From Candidatus Omnitrophota bacterium (lineage in GTDB: Bacteria > Omnitrophota > Gorgyraeia > Gygaellales > Profunditerraquicolaceae): a DNA stretch of 42,167 nucleotides. Shown piece after piece: positions 18,461 to 26,620 of this stretch. The DNA is taken from contig JAOAET010000040.1 in assembly GCA_026416665.1 (NCBI GenBank), forward strand, positions 1 to 42,167, written 5' to 3'. The notes under the pieces were generated by a model, which did not search any database, was not told the DNA's origin, and saw nothing but the letters and a program-made list of their open reading frames with translations. Made by a program: the position numbers and the translations under genes. Within the stretch, counting starts at the first letter, position 1; every line of letters begins with the position of its first letter.

Positions 18461-18488
18461 TTGACAAAAAATATAAAACTGTTATACT
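18461..18488 (+). promoter_or_regulatory. Promoter of the cold-shock gene
   Basis: Consensus TTGACA (18461-18466), a 16-base spacer and TATACT (18483-18488), divergent from the purine promoter. The predicted start near 18495 gives a leader of about 110 bases in front of the cold-shock ORF. Confidence 0.75.
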
Positions 18489-18518
18489 GATTTTGTAATG
18501 AGCAAGGAGTTTAAGTAA

Positions 18519-18584
18519 TTGGATTTGTTTATTAACCGTAAAGCTTTAAACTTTAAAATAAAGCTTTACGGTTTTTTTATCTGA
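18519..18584 (+). CDS. Possible 21-codon leader ORF (TTG start) ahead of the cold-shock gene
   Basis: AAGGAG (18504-18509) is followed after 9 bases by TTG and an open frame of 21 codons plus TGA, encoding a basic/hydrophobic peptide starting '[12 protein letters not shown]'. The ORF spans the whole terminator-like hairpin at 18534-18578, and its stop lies 1 base before the cold-shock SD. This geometry would let ribosomes disrupt the hairpin. There is no homology evidence, so it could be chance. Confidence 0.3.
   Translation: MDLFINRKALNFKIKLYGFFI
18534..18578 (+). terminator. Terminator-like hairpin in the cold-shock leader (possible attenuator)
   Basis: A perfect 15-bp stem (18534-18548 with 18559-18573, arms aaccgtaaagcttta / taaagctttacggtt) has a 10-base loop and merges into seven T. 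It stands between the promoter and the cold-shock ORF, so it could stop transcription unless opened. The stem is AU-rich, which would make it temperature-sensitive. Confidence 0.6.
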
Positions 18585-18604
18585 AGGGAGGTGAAAGAAG
18601 ACCC

Positions 18605-18808
18605 ATGGCACGTGGTAAAGTAAAATGGTTTAGCAACCAAAAGGGTTATGGCTTTATCACCGCAGAAAACGGAAAAGATATTTTCGTTCACTATAGCGCA
18701 ATAAAAGGTGATGGCTATAAAACTTTAGAGGAAGGACAAGAAGTAGAGTTTGAGGTTACCCAAGGTCCCAAAGGCGACCAGGCAACCAATGTAACAAAGA
18801 CTTCTTAA
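18605..18808 (+). CDS. CspA-family cold-shock protein
   Basis: The 67-residue OB-fold protein has RNP1 'KGYGFIT' and RNP2 'DIFVHYSAI', and begins '[17 protein letters not shown]'. It is a single-stranded RNA/DNA-binding chaperone of the cytoplasm. A strong SD (GGGAGGTG, 18586-18593) lies 11 bases from ATG, somewhat farther than usual. Own promoter, an unusual leader and a downstream terminator make it a monocistronic unit. Confidence 0.95.
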   Translation: MARGKVKWFSNQKGYGFITAENGKDIFVHYSAIKGDGYKTLEEGQEVEFEVTQGPKGDQATNVTKTS

Positions 18809-18821
18809 ACTTTCGCACTGT

Positions 18822-18868
18822 AAAAAAGCCGTTGTAGCGTAATGTTATAACGGCTTTTTATTTTTTAT
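18822..18868 (+). terminator. Intrinsic terminator after the cold-shock gene
   Basis: An 11-bp stem aaaaagccgtt / aacggcttttt (18823-18833 with 18849-18859) is followed by a T-rich run, 14 bases after the cold-shock stop codon. Confidence 0.8.
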
Positions 18869-18962
18869 TTGATAAAAAATTTAATTCAATATATAATTAA
18901 AGATACCTCTATCAAATTAAAAATTTATTCTTCTTGTTAACTAAAACATAAATAATCAAGAA

Positions 18963-19703
18963 ATGAAAAAATATCTTCTCGAAAAACTTCCTTCTCACTT
19001 TATAATTTTATCAACTATTATTCTTGTTGTAATAGTGTTTCTTGTATTATATGGCAATACCACAATGATAAATAACATCTATAAGCAGCGTCTTGAGATT
19101 ACCAAACTAAAAGAAGAAATCTCTAACCTCAAAAAAATATTAACCGAAGACCTTCAGATGAATCAACCGCAAGAAGACTTTACAAAAATTTACGATATTC
19201 CTGTTGGTTCTTCAGCAGTAAAAGGCCCTCAAGATGCACCAATAACTATTGTCGGTTTTCTTGATCTTGAGTGTCCTTACAGCGCACGTTTTCAACCAAT
19301 TATCGACCAGTTGCTTAAGACCTATCCTGATAAGGTGCGCTTTGTAGCAAAACACTTTCCTCTTCCTTTTCACCCAAACGCACGCCTAGCAGCAAAAGTT
19401 GTCCTAGCTGCAGGAAAACAAGGTAAGTATTTCCAGATGCAAGAGGCTATCTTGAAAAATAATCGCTCGCTTTCTGAAGAAAAGTTTCTTAAGCTCGCCA
19501 AGGAACTTAAACTTAATATCCGCCGTTTTAAAAAAGATTTATCAACCTATGACACTGAATGGGATAATCTTATTGAAAGTGACTTTCAACTCGGAACTTC
19601 TGTGGCAGTGATGGGAACTCCTACTTATTATATCAACGGCCGCAAAACTAGAGCGCGAGATATTAACTCACTTAAACAAGAAATTGAGCAACTTTTAAAG
19701 TAG
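18963..19703 (+). CDS. Membrane-anchored DsbA-like thioredoxin-fold protein with a single cysteine (CPYS)
   Basis: The 246-residue protein has one N-terminal membrane helix (about residues 12-30), a short coiled coil (about 40-62) and a DsbA/DSBA-like domain (about 78-245). The active site is C104-P-Y-S107, and C104 is the only cysteine in the protein. The cis-Pro loop 'VMGTPTYYING' is kept. A CxxS site cannot make the usual disulfide, so reductase, isomerase or glutathione-type mixed-disulfide chemistry, or a structural role, is more likely than dithiol oxidation. It is probably periplasmic. There is no clear SD at the ATG. It is isolated between the cold-shock terminator and a tRNA. Confidence 0.85.
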   Translation: MKKYLLEKLPSHFIILSTIILVVIVFLVLYGNTTMINNIYKQRLEITKLKEEISNLKKILTEDLQMNQPQEDFTKIYDIPVGSSAVKGPQDAPITIVGFLDLECPYSARFQPIIDQLLKTYPDKVRFVAKHFPLPFHPNARLAAKVVLAAGKQGKYFQMQEAILKNNRSLSEEKFLKLAKELKLNIRRFKKDLSTYDTEWDNLIESDFQLGTSVAVMGTPTYYINGRKTRARDINSLKQEIEQLLK

Positions 19704-20040
19704 TTATAATCACCAATTATATTTTTAGAGATAAAACTCCTCAACCAACTCAAACTTTTGAAATATAAATTGGCTCTAGTCCAAGGAATAGGCCTAACCA
19801 AGCCTAACCATAAGTATGAAAAGTAGAAACAAAATAAATTAATCTACTCTTAAGCAGCAGATTTTCTGAAAAATAAAAATGCCGAGAGAGGGAATCGAAC
19901 CCCCCACGCCGGCCTTTTCAGGGCCGCGCTCTACCACTGAGCTACCTCGGCAAGATAAAATCGCTAAATTTTAAAAATTACTTTATAATATTAACACAAA
20001 ATATCCAAAAAGCAAGTCTATTAAAAACACATTCAAGAAA
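19704..20040. other. Intergenic region flanking the tRNA
   Basis: Apart from tRNA-Phe this AT-rich 340-base stretch shows no credible ORF. I could not identify a convincing promoter for the tRNA or a terminator for the DsbA-like gene. Confidence 0.5.
19880..19951 (-). tRNA. tRNA-Phe (GAA)
   Basis: The reverse strand folds as a complete 72-nt tRNA. Acceptor GCCGAGG/TCTCGGC (one G-U) is followed by D arm GCTC-AGTGGTA-GAGC, anticodon stem CGGCC/GGCCG with loop CTGAAAA (anticodon GAA), a 5-base variable loop, and T arm GGGGG-TTCGATT-CCCTC. The discriminator is A. The following bases are TTTTT, so CCA is not encoded and must be added enzymatically. Confidence 0.95.
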
Positions 20041-20045
20041 TTTAT

Positions 20046-20444
20046 TTATAGATTTGCGTTATGAGCAATCTCAATAATCTTAGTAAAGACTTGTTCTGCT
20101 AAGGCCAAATCTGGCATCTTTAGTTTGTTTCGTGCACTAACTCTTACTTTTGTCACTGTTGAGGTAACACGTAACAGATAAATCCTTAATTTTCCTCCAC
20201 CGACATCAGTTAGAATATATCCGCGATTTACATCTTGCTGAAGTACTGCCCCACGGACTTTTGCTACCTGTAAAGCTGCCTCCCATAAAGAATCATAAGG
20301 TGTCTCTGAATCACCTTGAATGGTATCTTTTCCCACTGCATACATTGCTACTCCACCCACTGCTGCGCCGACTAAAATAGGAGTGCATCCGCAAGTGATA
20401 AAAAATAGGTAAAGACACAGAAATATTGCCAATAGCTTTTTCAT
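20046..20444 (-). CDS. DUF3568-like small lipoprotein
   Basis: The 132-residue protein has a signal peptide 'MKKLLAIFLCLYLFFITCGC' with a cysteine at the expected lipidation site. A Gly/Ala segment ('GAAVGGVAMYAVGKDT') follows, then an alpha/beta domain resembling DUF3568 ('SLWEAALQVAKVRG...GYILTDVGGGKLRIYLLRVTSTVTKVRVSAR'). These are exported proteins of unknown function. Its ATG overlaps the stop of the small transporter subunit, and its SD AAAGGAG lies inside that gene, so it is the third gene of the transporter operon. Confidence 0.7.
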   Translation of the reverse strand: MKKLLAIFLCLYLFFITCGCTPILVGAAVGGVAMYAVGKDTIQGDSETPYDSLWEAALQVAKVRGAVLQQDVNRGYILTDVGGGKLRIYLLRVTSTVTKVRVSARNKLKMPDLALAEQVFTKIIEIAHNANL

Positions 20445-20545
20445 CGCATCTCCTTTCGAGAAAAGATACGGCTAAAACAAAAAACAAGTAAGCCAATAAT
20501 GAAAAACCAAGATATTGCTAAAAATAACCAACCCGCTGGATTCAT
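20441..20545 (-). CDS. MetS-like small subunit of the NSS transporter (34 aa)
   Basis: ATG at 20545 overlaps the transporter stop as ATGA, and its TGA overlaps the next gene's ATG. The 34-residue product ('MNPAGWLFLAISWFFIIGLL...' then a basic tail 'RIFSRKEMR') is one membrane helix with a positive C-terminus. That is the form of MetS, the tiny subunit encoded next to MetP-type NSS transporters and needed for their activity in Corynebacterium. Position, size and topology support the call; residue identity cannot be tested by eye. Confidence 0.75.
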   Translation of the reverse strand: MNPAGWLFLAISWFFIIGLLVFCFSRIFSRKEMR

Positions 20546-22110
20546 ATCTTCTTTGCTATAACTTGTCTCTTTCTTATCCAAGCAATTTTAACTAAAACAG
20601 CTAAAACCGTAAGCAGACCAAACACCCCAATACGTGCCCCTAAAACAAAGGGTTTATCTTCTTTTGAAACATTCTGCATTAATAACATTGCCCAGAACCC
20701 TTGACGGTCAAATAACCAACCCCCTAAAATTAATAACAAGAAAAGTGGTGTAATAAATCTAATTATCCACTTGTAAATTCCTGGCAACCGCATATCTGCT
20801 CCGTGATGAATCTCATCCCAAGCACGCTCCATACCAAATACCCAAGCAAAAAGAATTGTCTCAATAGTAGCAAAAACTACCAAGAAAAATGTCCCACCCC
20901 AGAAATCTAGTTCATCTACTACCCCATTCTTTAAGAAAAATACAGGCGCCTGACACATAAGAAAAGAAACCATAGAAAAAATAATGACTGCTTTTTTCCG
21001 ATTAAGATTAAACTCATCTTCTAAAAACGCTACCGCAGGCTGGATAAGAGATACTGAAGAAGTTACTGCTGCCAAAAACAATAAACTAAACCATACAAAA
21101 CCAAAAACTTGTGCCAAAGGAAGTTTGTTTAACACAAGCGGAATCGTGACAAATCCTAAATTAAAAAGACCCCCTGAAACAATTTGTCGCATCTGTTCAG
21201 GACCAAAGAAAACAAATGCTGCCGGAATAACAATTGAACTGCCGAGAATAACCTCGGCGAATTCATTGGTAGCAACACTGGTCAACCCTGAAAGAACTAC
21301 ATCATCCCCTCGGGAGAGATAACTTGAATAAGTAAGAATTACCCCTATCCCCACACTTAAGGTAAAGAAGACCTGCCCTGCTGCCTCAAGCCAAACTTTA
21401 GGATTTGATAGACTAGAAAAGTCTGGATTCCATAAGAAACCAAAACCATTCAGAACATTCCAATCAGGCTTTGTAGGATTAGGTGCACCAAGTGTCAAAA
21501 CCCGCACAAAAAGAATGAATCCAAACAAAAATAAAAGCGGCATAGCAAATTTACATAGCCGCTCAATACCCCCTTTAATACCGTGATAGATTACCCAAAT
21601 ATTAAGTAGAAAAGTAATCAAGAAAAATACATATGCTGTGCCTATTCCTTGAAAGAAATTGTTATGTTCTAATCCCTGGAAACCTGCTAAGAAACTGCGC
21701 ATGGTAGCCTGGTCCTGTATGGCGGTATATTTACCAGTAATTGCAAAGAAACTATACGCCAACGTCCAAGAAGCAATGTAGCAATAATAAGTGAAGATAA
21801 CTAGCGGGCCGAAAATTCCAATGACACCAAAATATTTAATGAAGCGATTTTTCTGGTGGAGACTATGAAAAATCCCTGGAGCAGTAGAATGGCCAAAGCC
21901 ACCTCCAAACCTACCCAAAGTCCACTCAATCCACATCAAGGGAATACCCAGAAGAAGAAGAGAGACAAAATACGGTATCATAAAAGCACCGCCGCCATTT
22001 GCAGCGGCCTTAGCAGGAAAACGCAAAAAATTGCCTAAACCCACTGCAGAACCAGCAACAGCCATTATAATACCCAAACGTGAACCCCAACTATCTCTTG
22101 TCTTTCTCAT
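20542..22110 (-). CDS. Neurotransmitter:sodium symporter (NSS/SNF) family transporter, MetP-like
   Basis: The 522-residue multi-spanning protein opens with the NSS hallmark 'RDSWGSRLGIIMAVAGSAVGLGNFLRFP', the unwound TM1 that binds Na+ and substrate. It continues with about 12 hydrophobic segments, including 'GIGVILTYSSYLSR' in the TM6 region. Bacterial members import amino acids such as methionine, alanine, leucine or tryptophan with Na+. Pairing with a MetS-like subunit favours a MetP-type amino-acid importer. SD GGAGG lies 10 bases before ATG. Confidence 0.93.
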   Translation of the reverse strand: MRKTRDSWGSRLGIIMAVAGSAVGLGNFLRFPAKAAANGGGAFMIPYFVSLLLLGIPLMWIEWTLGRFGGGFGHSTAPGIFHSLHQKNRFIKYFGVIGIFGPLVIFTYYCYIASWTLAYSFFAITGKYTAIQDQATMRSFLAGFQGLEHNNFFQGIGTAYVFFLITFLLNIWVIYHGIKGGIERLCKFAMPLLFLFGFILFVRVLTLGAPNPTKPDWNVLNGFGFLWNPDFSSLSNPKVWLEAAGQVFFTLSVGIGVILTYSSYLSRGDDVVLSGLTSVATNEFAEVILGSSIVIPAAFVFFGPEQMRQIVSGGLFNLGFVTIPLVLNKLPLAQVFGFVWFSLLFLAAVTSSVSLIQPAVAFLEDEFNLNRKKAVIIFSMVSFLMCQAPVFFLKNGVVDELDFWGGTFFLVVFATIETILFAWVFGMERAWDEIHHGADMRLPGIYKWIIRFITPLFLLLILGGWLFDRQGFWAMLLMQNVSKEDKPFVLGARIGVFGLLTVLAVLVKIAWIRKRQVIAKKI

Positions 22111-22190
22111 TTAATTGCAACCTCCGAATACATCACGCTATCAACGTAACAGTAAAAGTTATAAAAATTTTTTAATAAATTTTGATTTTT

Positions 22191-22219
22191 ATTATACTCT
22201 GATACATAAATGTCGTCAA
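22191..22219 (-). promoter_or_regulatory. Promoter of the NSS transporter operon
   Basis: Minus-strand TTGACG (22219-22214), 17 bases, TATAAT (22196-22191). It lies just after the nnrE stop and gives a leader of about 75 bases ahead of the transporter. Confidence 0.7.
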
Positions 22220-22250
22220 TTGTCAAAAAGCTTTGTTTTACCTTAACACA

Positions 22251-22892
22251 TTACAAAGGCACACCTAAATCTGCAACTACGATCTTGCCACATAGACTTT
22301 TTCCCGACTTACTCAACATACCCTTTTTAGGTAAGACAAAAGTCACGGTTAAATCCGCCTGCACACAAACACCCCAGACCTTGCCACTTGTAGCATCTAA
22401 TCCTGAAGGGATATCAATAGAAACAACGGGTTTGTTGGCAGTATTAATCCACCTTATAACTTCGGCATAAAGACCTTTGACAGCACTATTTAATCCTGTT
22501 CCTAGAAGACCATCAATAATGCACTGATATTTTTTAGAATCTATGTTATAAAGATTTTTCTCATTAATTCTCCAAATATTTTTAGTGATTTTCTGCAGTA
22601 TCCGTAAATTTTTTCCCGCTTCTTTAAGAATTTGTTTCTTGGCTGCGGCAATAAACACATCTGTTTTTATACCCGCAGTAATAAGGTGTCTGGCAGCCAC
22701 AAAACCATCTGCCCCATTATTGCCTTTACCACAAAAAACTGCTACACACTTTGGAGAAAAATGATTGATTACTGTCTCAGCTACTGCCCTACCTGCATTT
22801 TCCATAAGTAAAAGTGCAGGTATTCCCAATACCTTTTGGACATACTCGTCCCACTGTCTTGATTGCCTTGCAGTAAAAAAATTTCTCATCAT
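22251..22892 (-). CDS. nnrE: NAD(P)H-hydrate epimerase (YjeF N-terminal domain only)
   Basis: The 213-residue protein matches the YjeF_N Rossmann domain: 'LLMENAGRAVAETV', 'VFCGKGNNGADGFVAARHL', 'DGLLGTGLNSAVKG' and 'VVSIDIPSGLDATSG'. It epimerises damaged R-NAD(P)HX for repair by a dehydratase. The dehydratase domain (NnrD), often fused, is missing here and must be elsewhere. Two tandem ATG codons are possible starts. It lies 4 bases after the lipoprotein gene, in the same operon. Confidence 0.92.
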   Translation of the reverse strand: MMRNFFTARQSRQWDEYVQKVLGIPALLLMENAGRAVAETVINHFSPKCVAVFCGKGNNGADGFVAARHLITAGIKTDVFIAAAKKQILKEAGKNLRILQKITKNIWRINEKNLYNIDSKKYQCIIDGLLGTGLNSAVKGLYAEVIRWINTANKPVVSIDIPSGLDATSGKVWGVCVQADLTVTFVLPKKGMLSKSGKSLCGKIVVADLGVPL

Positions 22893-22896
22893 AAGA

Positions 22897-23304
22897 TTAA
22901 CGTTTATTAAAGGCTGCCTCTACTTTTTCTGCAATGTAATCTCTGGCATAATCACTCTGTGAGGTAAAAGTTATATATGTATTTTTTTCATCTATTGACT
23001 CAAAAAATAAACCCACAGGCGTTGTATCGGTCTCTGAAACATATACAGCAATAAGTTTACGTTGAGGACTATCTTTGTAAATATATGCCCCTGCCTGTTT
23101 TAGAAGAATACGGGTCTGGTTAACACAATTGTCATAGTCCATCTTAACTTTTATAGTTCGTCCCCCGGGGAAACGTTCTTCTAATGCCTGGGTAGAAATA
23201 CCAGCTAAACCTCTACTTGCCTCCTTTACCGAAGCACATCCCATTATAAAAAATAAAAAAATAAAGATTACAAAACTTATATTTTTTCTATTAAGAAATT
23301 GCAT
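22897..23304 (-). CDS. Small lipoprotein of unknown function
   Basis: I start at ATG 23304, with GAGGAGGAG close upstream. The product then begins 'MQFLNRKNISFVIFIFLFFIMGC', a clean lipoprotein signal with lipobox I-M-G-C; a longer upstream frame is less likely. The mature part of about 113 residues has strand-helix-strand character ('RTIKVKMDYDNCVNQTRILLKQAGAYIYK'). I do not recognise a family. It follows the cNMP/patatin gene and precedes nnrE. Confidence 0.75.
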   Translation of the reverse strand: MQFLNRKNISFVIFIFLFFIMGCASVKEASRGLAGISTQALEERFPGGRTIKVKMDYDNCVNQTRILLKQAGAYIYKDSPQRKLIAVYVSETDTTPVGLFFESIDEKNTYITFTSQSDYARDYIAEKVEAAFNKR

Positions 23305-23353
23305 ATCTCCTCCTCTTTTACTGTGCAATAAAAAATATACCTTAGTAACTTTT

Positions 23354-25366
23354 TTACTGTGCAATTAAATTTTTTATTTCTGCAATGTGCCTTTGTGCCT
23401 CCTGCTGTCCACGAATAGCAAAATCCTCTGCGCGGTGAAGCTCCATCCAATGCAACCCAGTTGTATCAGGATGTAGCACCACATCCGCTAGCTGTGTTTC
23501 TTTTTTGGCAACCTCTGATTGCATAATCTCAAAACTAGAAAAGATAAAATCAAGTATATTAGTGCTCAGTTGCTTACGCAAGTATTCTTTTAGGCTAAAC
23601 CACTGTCTCTTTTTAATAGTTTGGACCCCCTCCGTAAAATCTTGTTTTGATTTTTCAATACGCTTTAGGATATCTTCTCTGTCTGGAGTAAGATTTACTG
23701 CGATAATTTTAGATACACCCATCTCCACCAAAACTTCTGTAGGAACAGGACACATTACTCCTCCGTCAAAAAGCATTTCTCCTTTTTTGGTAAAAGGTGC
23801 AAATACCCCAGGCATAGAGCAACTGGCCATAATAGCATCAATAATAAGCCCTCTATCAAATACAATTGGCTGTTTTTTCTTTACATCGGTAGCTACAATT
23901 TTAAGTGGTATCTTTACATCATAAAAAGTTTTTTCTCCAATATACTGTTTAAAAACATTATAAATTTTGTTACCTTTAATAAAACCAAGAAGGGGAAAAG
24001 TAAAATCTAAAAGATTTAAAATGTATTTGGGCTGACGAAATTTTTTTACTATTGACAGGATATCCCCAGAAGAATAACCTAATGCCCAAAGACTGGCAAT
24101 AAAAGAACCAATACTTGACCCTGAGATAACATCTATAGGGATATTTTCTTCTTCTAAAACCTTTAGCACGCCGATGTGACAGAAACCATATGCCACACCC
24201 ACACCTAAAGCAAGACCAACAAGACAGTTTCCTTCCTGACGGGCAATACGCCGTATTATTCGTGAATAATCTTCCTGGGGCCGTTCTAAAACAACACGAG
24301 CAGAAACTTTTTTTCTAATATGAGGCAAAGTAGCATAGATATCTTGATGCAATATATTTTTTATCTCTTCAGCTTTAAGTCTGAATTTATTTGATTGGTT
24401 AATAATCACTTTTATTTTAGAGATAGGAAAGGCAAATTCTTCTTTTAATACCTTAATAAGTTTTTCCGTCCTTCTTAGATTAGCTAAAGTGCTATTTGTT
24501 AATAGATGAATTATATCTGCTTGGTTAAGTATCCTTAAAATAGTTTTATCTCTTGAACTGGGTAAATCAAGAATAATAAAATGGTAGTCATTGACGAGGC
24601 GGCTTAGCACATCTACTAACATATTTGGCCAGCGTGAGTCGTTTTTTTGATAGTAAAAGTAAACACTATCTATACCCGCCTTATCTGAAATAATACAGTG
24701 TTCTAATCTCTTTTGGTCAATTACTACCTTAGATAAGTTACACATACGGCAGTGGCTGCTTATTTTTAATAATCTGGGCATGCGATGGTATTTATCCTTT
24801 TGACAAATATCTACAATAATTACCTTCTTATTAGTCTGTTGTGCGATACCAAAGGAAAGATTAGCAGCATAAACAGTTTTTCCTGTATAGGAATAAGAAC
24901 TTAAAACTGCAATAACCGTACTTTCAAAAATAGTTTTTGGGTGCAGGTCTTTACGTTTCAGACGACGAGATAAGGTGGTGCTTAGGTCAATACCCAATTG
25001 AGGGATACGCTGCAACAGGCGTAAGAAATCTTGTCGGGGAATGCTAAGTAAGACACAATCATTAAGCGCCTGGGCAGTAACAGAGTGTGGCTCTCCAGTT
25101 AATACAGAGATAATACCAAAATATTGTCCACGATGCAGGTATTCTAAAATATTAGTTCTGCCTAGCGGGTCAGTCGTTGAGATAACTACCCTTCCCCGAA
25201 GGACACAATAAAAGCCTGTTGGGGGTTGATTCTCTTTATAAATAATCTGACCCTTTCTATATTCCTCAAATTGGGCAACTGAACATAAAATCTGCCATTG
25301 ACGACTGTTGAGTTTAGCGAAAAGCGGAATTTCCTTAAGAATGTATTCGTAACTATCCTGCCTCAT
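23354..25366 (-). CDS. Three-domain protein: cyclic-nucleotide-binding fold, MinD/ParA-like ATPase, patatin-like phospholipase
   Basis: Residues about 10-135 form a cNMP-binding (CRP-type) fold, but its phosphate cassette reads 'YFGIISVLTGEPHSVTAQA', lacking the usual Glu and Arg. Residues about 150-375 resemble a ParA/MinD ATPase with a degenerate loop 'SYSYTGKTVYAANLSFG'. Residues about 383-590 are patatin-like: nucleophile elbow 'GSSIGS' (Ser about 418) and dyad 'FDGGVM' are intact, but the oxyanion motif GGGxRG has become 'GVGVAYG'. Domain order resembles bacterial NTE-type proteins. Lipid hydrolysis is plausible, and ligand sensing may be changed. ATG 25366 is preferred over TTG 25369. 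It overlaps the glycosidase gene by about 14 bases. Confidence 0.82.
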   Translation of the reverse strand: MRQDSYEYILKEIPLFAKLNSRQWQILCSVAQFEEYRKGQIIYKENQPPTGFYCVLRGRVVISTTDPLGRTNILEYLHRGQYFGIISVLTGEPHSVTAQALNDCVLLSIPRQDFLRLLQRIPQLGIDLSTTLSRRLKRKDLHPKTIFESTVIAVLSSYSYTGKTVYAANLSFGIAQQTNKKVIIVDICQKDKYHRMPRLLKISSHCRMCNLSKVVIDQKRLEHCIISDKAGIDSVYFYYQKNDSRWPNMLVDVLSRLVNDYHFIILDLPSSRDKTILRILNQADIIHLLTNSTLANLRRTEKLIKVLKEEFAFPISKIKVIINQSNKFRLKAEEIKNILHQDIYATLPHIRKKVSARVVLERPQEDYSRIIRRIARQEGNCLVGLALGVGVAYGFCHIGVLKVLEEENIPIDVISGSSIGSFIASLWALGYSSGDILSIVKKFRQPKYILNLLDFTFPLLGFIKGNKIYNVFKQYIGEKTFYDVKIPLKIVATDVKKKQPIVFDRGLIIDAIMASCSMPGVFAPFTKKGEMLFDGGVMCPVPTEVLVEMGVSKIIAVNLTPDREDILKRIEKSKQDFTEGVQTIKKRQWFSLKEYLRKQLSTNILDFIFSSFEIMQSEVAKKETQLADVVLHPDTTGLHWMELHRAEDFAIRGQQEAQRHIAEIKNLIAQ

Positions 25367-26585
25367 CAATTAAAAGACCTGTCTTACATATGCGAGCATA
25401 AGCATACGCACTTTCACGTATAGTTCGCTGATAACTTGAATAATCAACTGCACATAAACCGAAACGTGGTTCAAAACCATAGTCCCATTCAAAATTATCT
25501 ATTAGTGACCAATACAAATACCCTTTTACTGGAACAGCTCGCTTAATTGCTTCGGAGACTTGTTTCAGATGATTATAAATATACCGCCAACGTTGACGAT
25601 CATCTAAAGTACAAATGCCGTTTTCTAAAATAATAATTGGCAGATTATATCTTTTTAAACTAAGTAATATGTTTAATAAACCCTGCGGGTATATCTCCCA
25701 ACCCATTGAGTTTTTCTCTAAGGTATTGTGTCCTTGTGCGCATTGATTATTTAGCCACTCCTTAATAGACCAACTCTGCACATCAATCAAGTGGCGAGTA
25801 TAGTAATTAAGACCAAGAAAATCAAGTTTTTTTCTTCCTACTAATTCATTAAGTATTTTTAAATTAAACATATAATGCCGAAAAGCACTCATAAATTTAT
25901 TTCTAAGGTTATTATTACAAGGCACAAAAGCTACCATGTTATGTGCAATACTTACTAAAGGACTTGGTAATTTTTTCTGACGATAGTAATTATGAATAAA
26001 CTCGTATGCCTTAATGTGGGCTTTTATTAGATTAGACAATACCTTATTTGCTTTAATAACAGAGCGCTGCTGTGGTGGCCAACGACCAGCAATAAAGGCG
26101 TAATATACATAAACCATTGGCTCATTAATCGTAACCCAATAACGAACTTTCTCTGCTAATGCCTGAAGAATCTTCTCTACATATAACAGGTAGTATCTTA
26201 CGCTATCTGAGCAATTCCACCCTCCTTGTTGGCTAAACCACAAAGGATTGGTAAAATGATGCAGGGTTATAATTGGTTCAATATTTAACGTACGTAAGTA
26301 GGACACGCAGTCATAATAGTGCTGTATCTGTTGGTCAGAAAACTTCTCAGGTTGGGGATTTACTCTACTCCATTCTATAGAGAAACGGTGACAATTATGA
26401 TTTAGTTGTTTGGCAATGTCAAAATCCTCTTTGTATTTCTGATAATGCAGACAAGCATTTCCTGAGGCAGTAATACGAGGGTTTTTTAGCTCCCAATGCC
26501 ACCAATCGGCATTGGTATTATTGCCTTCTACCTGATAAGCAGAAGTAGCTGCGCCCCAAAGAAAATCAGATGGAAAATCATTCAT
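25353..26585 (-). CDS. Glycoside hydrolase family 1 (beta-glucosidase type)
   Basis: The 410-residue TIM-barrel enzyme begins with the GH1 signature 'FLWGAATSAYQVEG'. The acid/base is E155 in 'TINEP' and the nucleophile is E321 in 'IILENG'. 'EWSRVNP' and 'HHFTNPLWF' are further active-site blocks, and 'YWSLIDNFEWDYGFEPRFG' closes the barrel. It lacks a signal peptide, so it acts in the cytoplasm on imported beta-glycosides or on an internal glycoside. It is somewhat shorter than the usual 440-450. It lies downstream of the structured RNA and its terminator, with a promoter that places the start of the mRNA only about 5 bases from ATG. Confidence 0.93.
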   Translation of the reverse strand: MNDFPSDFLWGAATSAYQVEGNNTNADWWHWELKNPRITASGNACLHYQKYKEDFDIAKQLNHNCHRFSIEWSRVNPQPEKFSDQQIQHYYDCVSYLRTLNIEPIITLHHFTNPLWFSQQGGWNCSDSVRYYLLYVEKILQALAEKVRYWVTINEPMVYVYYAFIAGRWPPQQRSVIKANKVLSNLIKAHIKAYEFIHNYYRQKKLPSPLVSIAHNMVAFVPCNNNLRNKFMSAFRHYMFNLKILNELVGRKKLDFLGLNYYTRHLIDVQSWSIKEWLNNQCAQGHNTLEKNSMGWEIYPQGLLNILLSLKRYNLPIIILENGICTLDDRQRWRYIYNHLKQVSEAIKRAVPVKGYLYWSLIDNFEWDYGFEPRFGLCAVDYSSYQRTIRESAYAYARICKTGLLIDEAG

Positions 26586-26591
26586 GCGTAT

Positions 26592-26620
26592 ATTATAACA
26601 TTGAAAAAAGAAAATCCCAA
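26592..26620 (-). promoter_or_regulatory. Promoter of the GH1 gene, overlapping the upstream terminator
   Basis: TTGGGA (26620-26615), 17 bases, TATAAT (26597-26592) on the minus strand. The -35 is part of the 3' arm of the terminator stem. Initiation near 26590 would give an essentially leaderless mRNA for the glycosidase, which has no SD. Confidence 0.5.

Noticed and set aside
18498-18518. ATG frame of six codons at the 5' end of the cold-shock transcript
   Set aside because: Too short and without SD; the SD there fits the later TTG frame better.
22897-23364. Longer start for the lipoprotein at 23364
   Set aside because: It would put about 20 charged residues ahead of the signal peptide; the strong SD and lipobox spacing support 23304.
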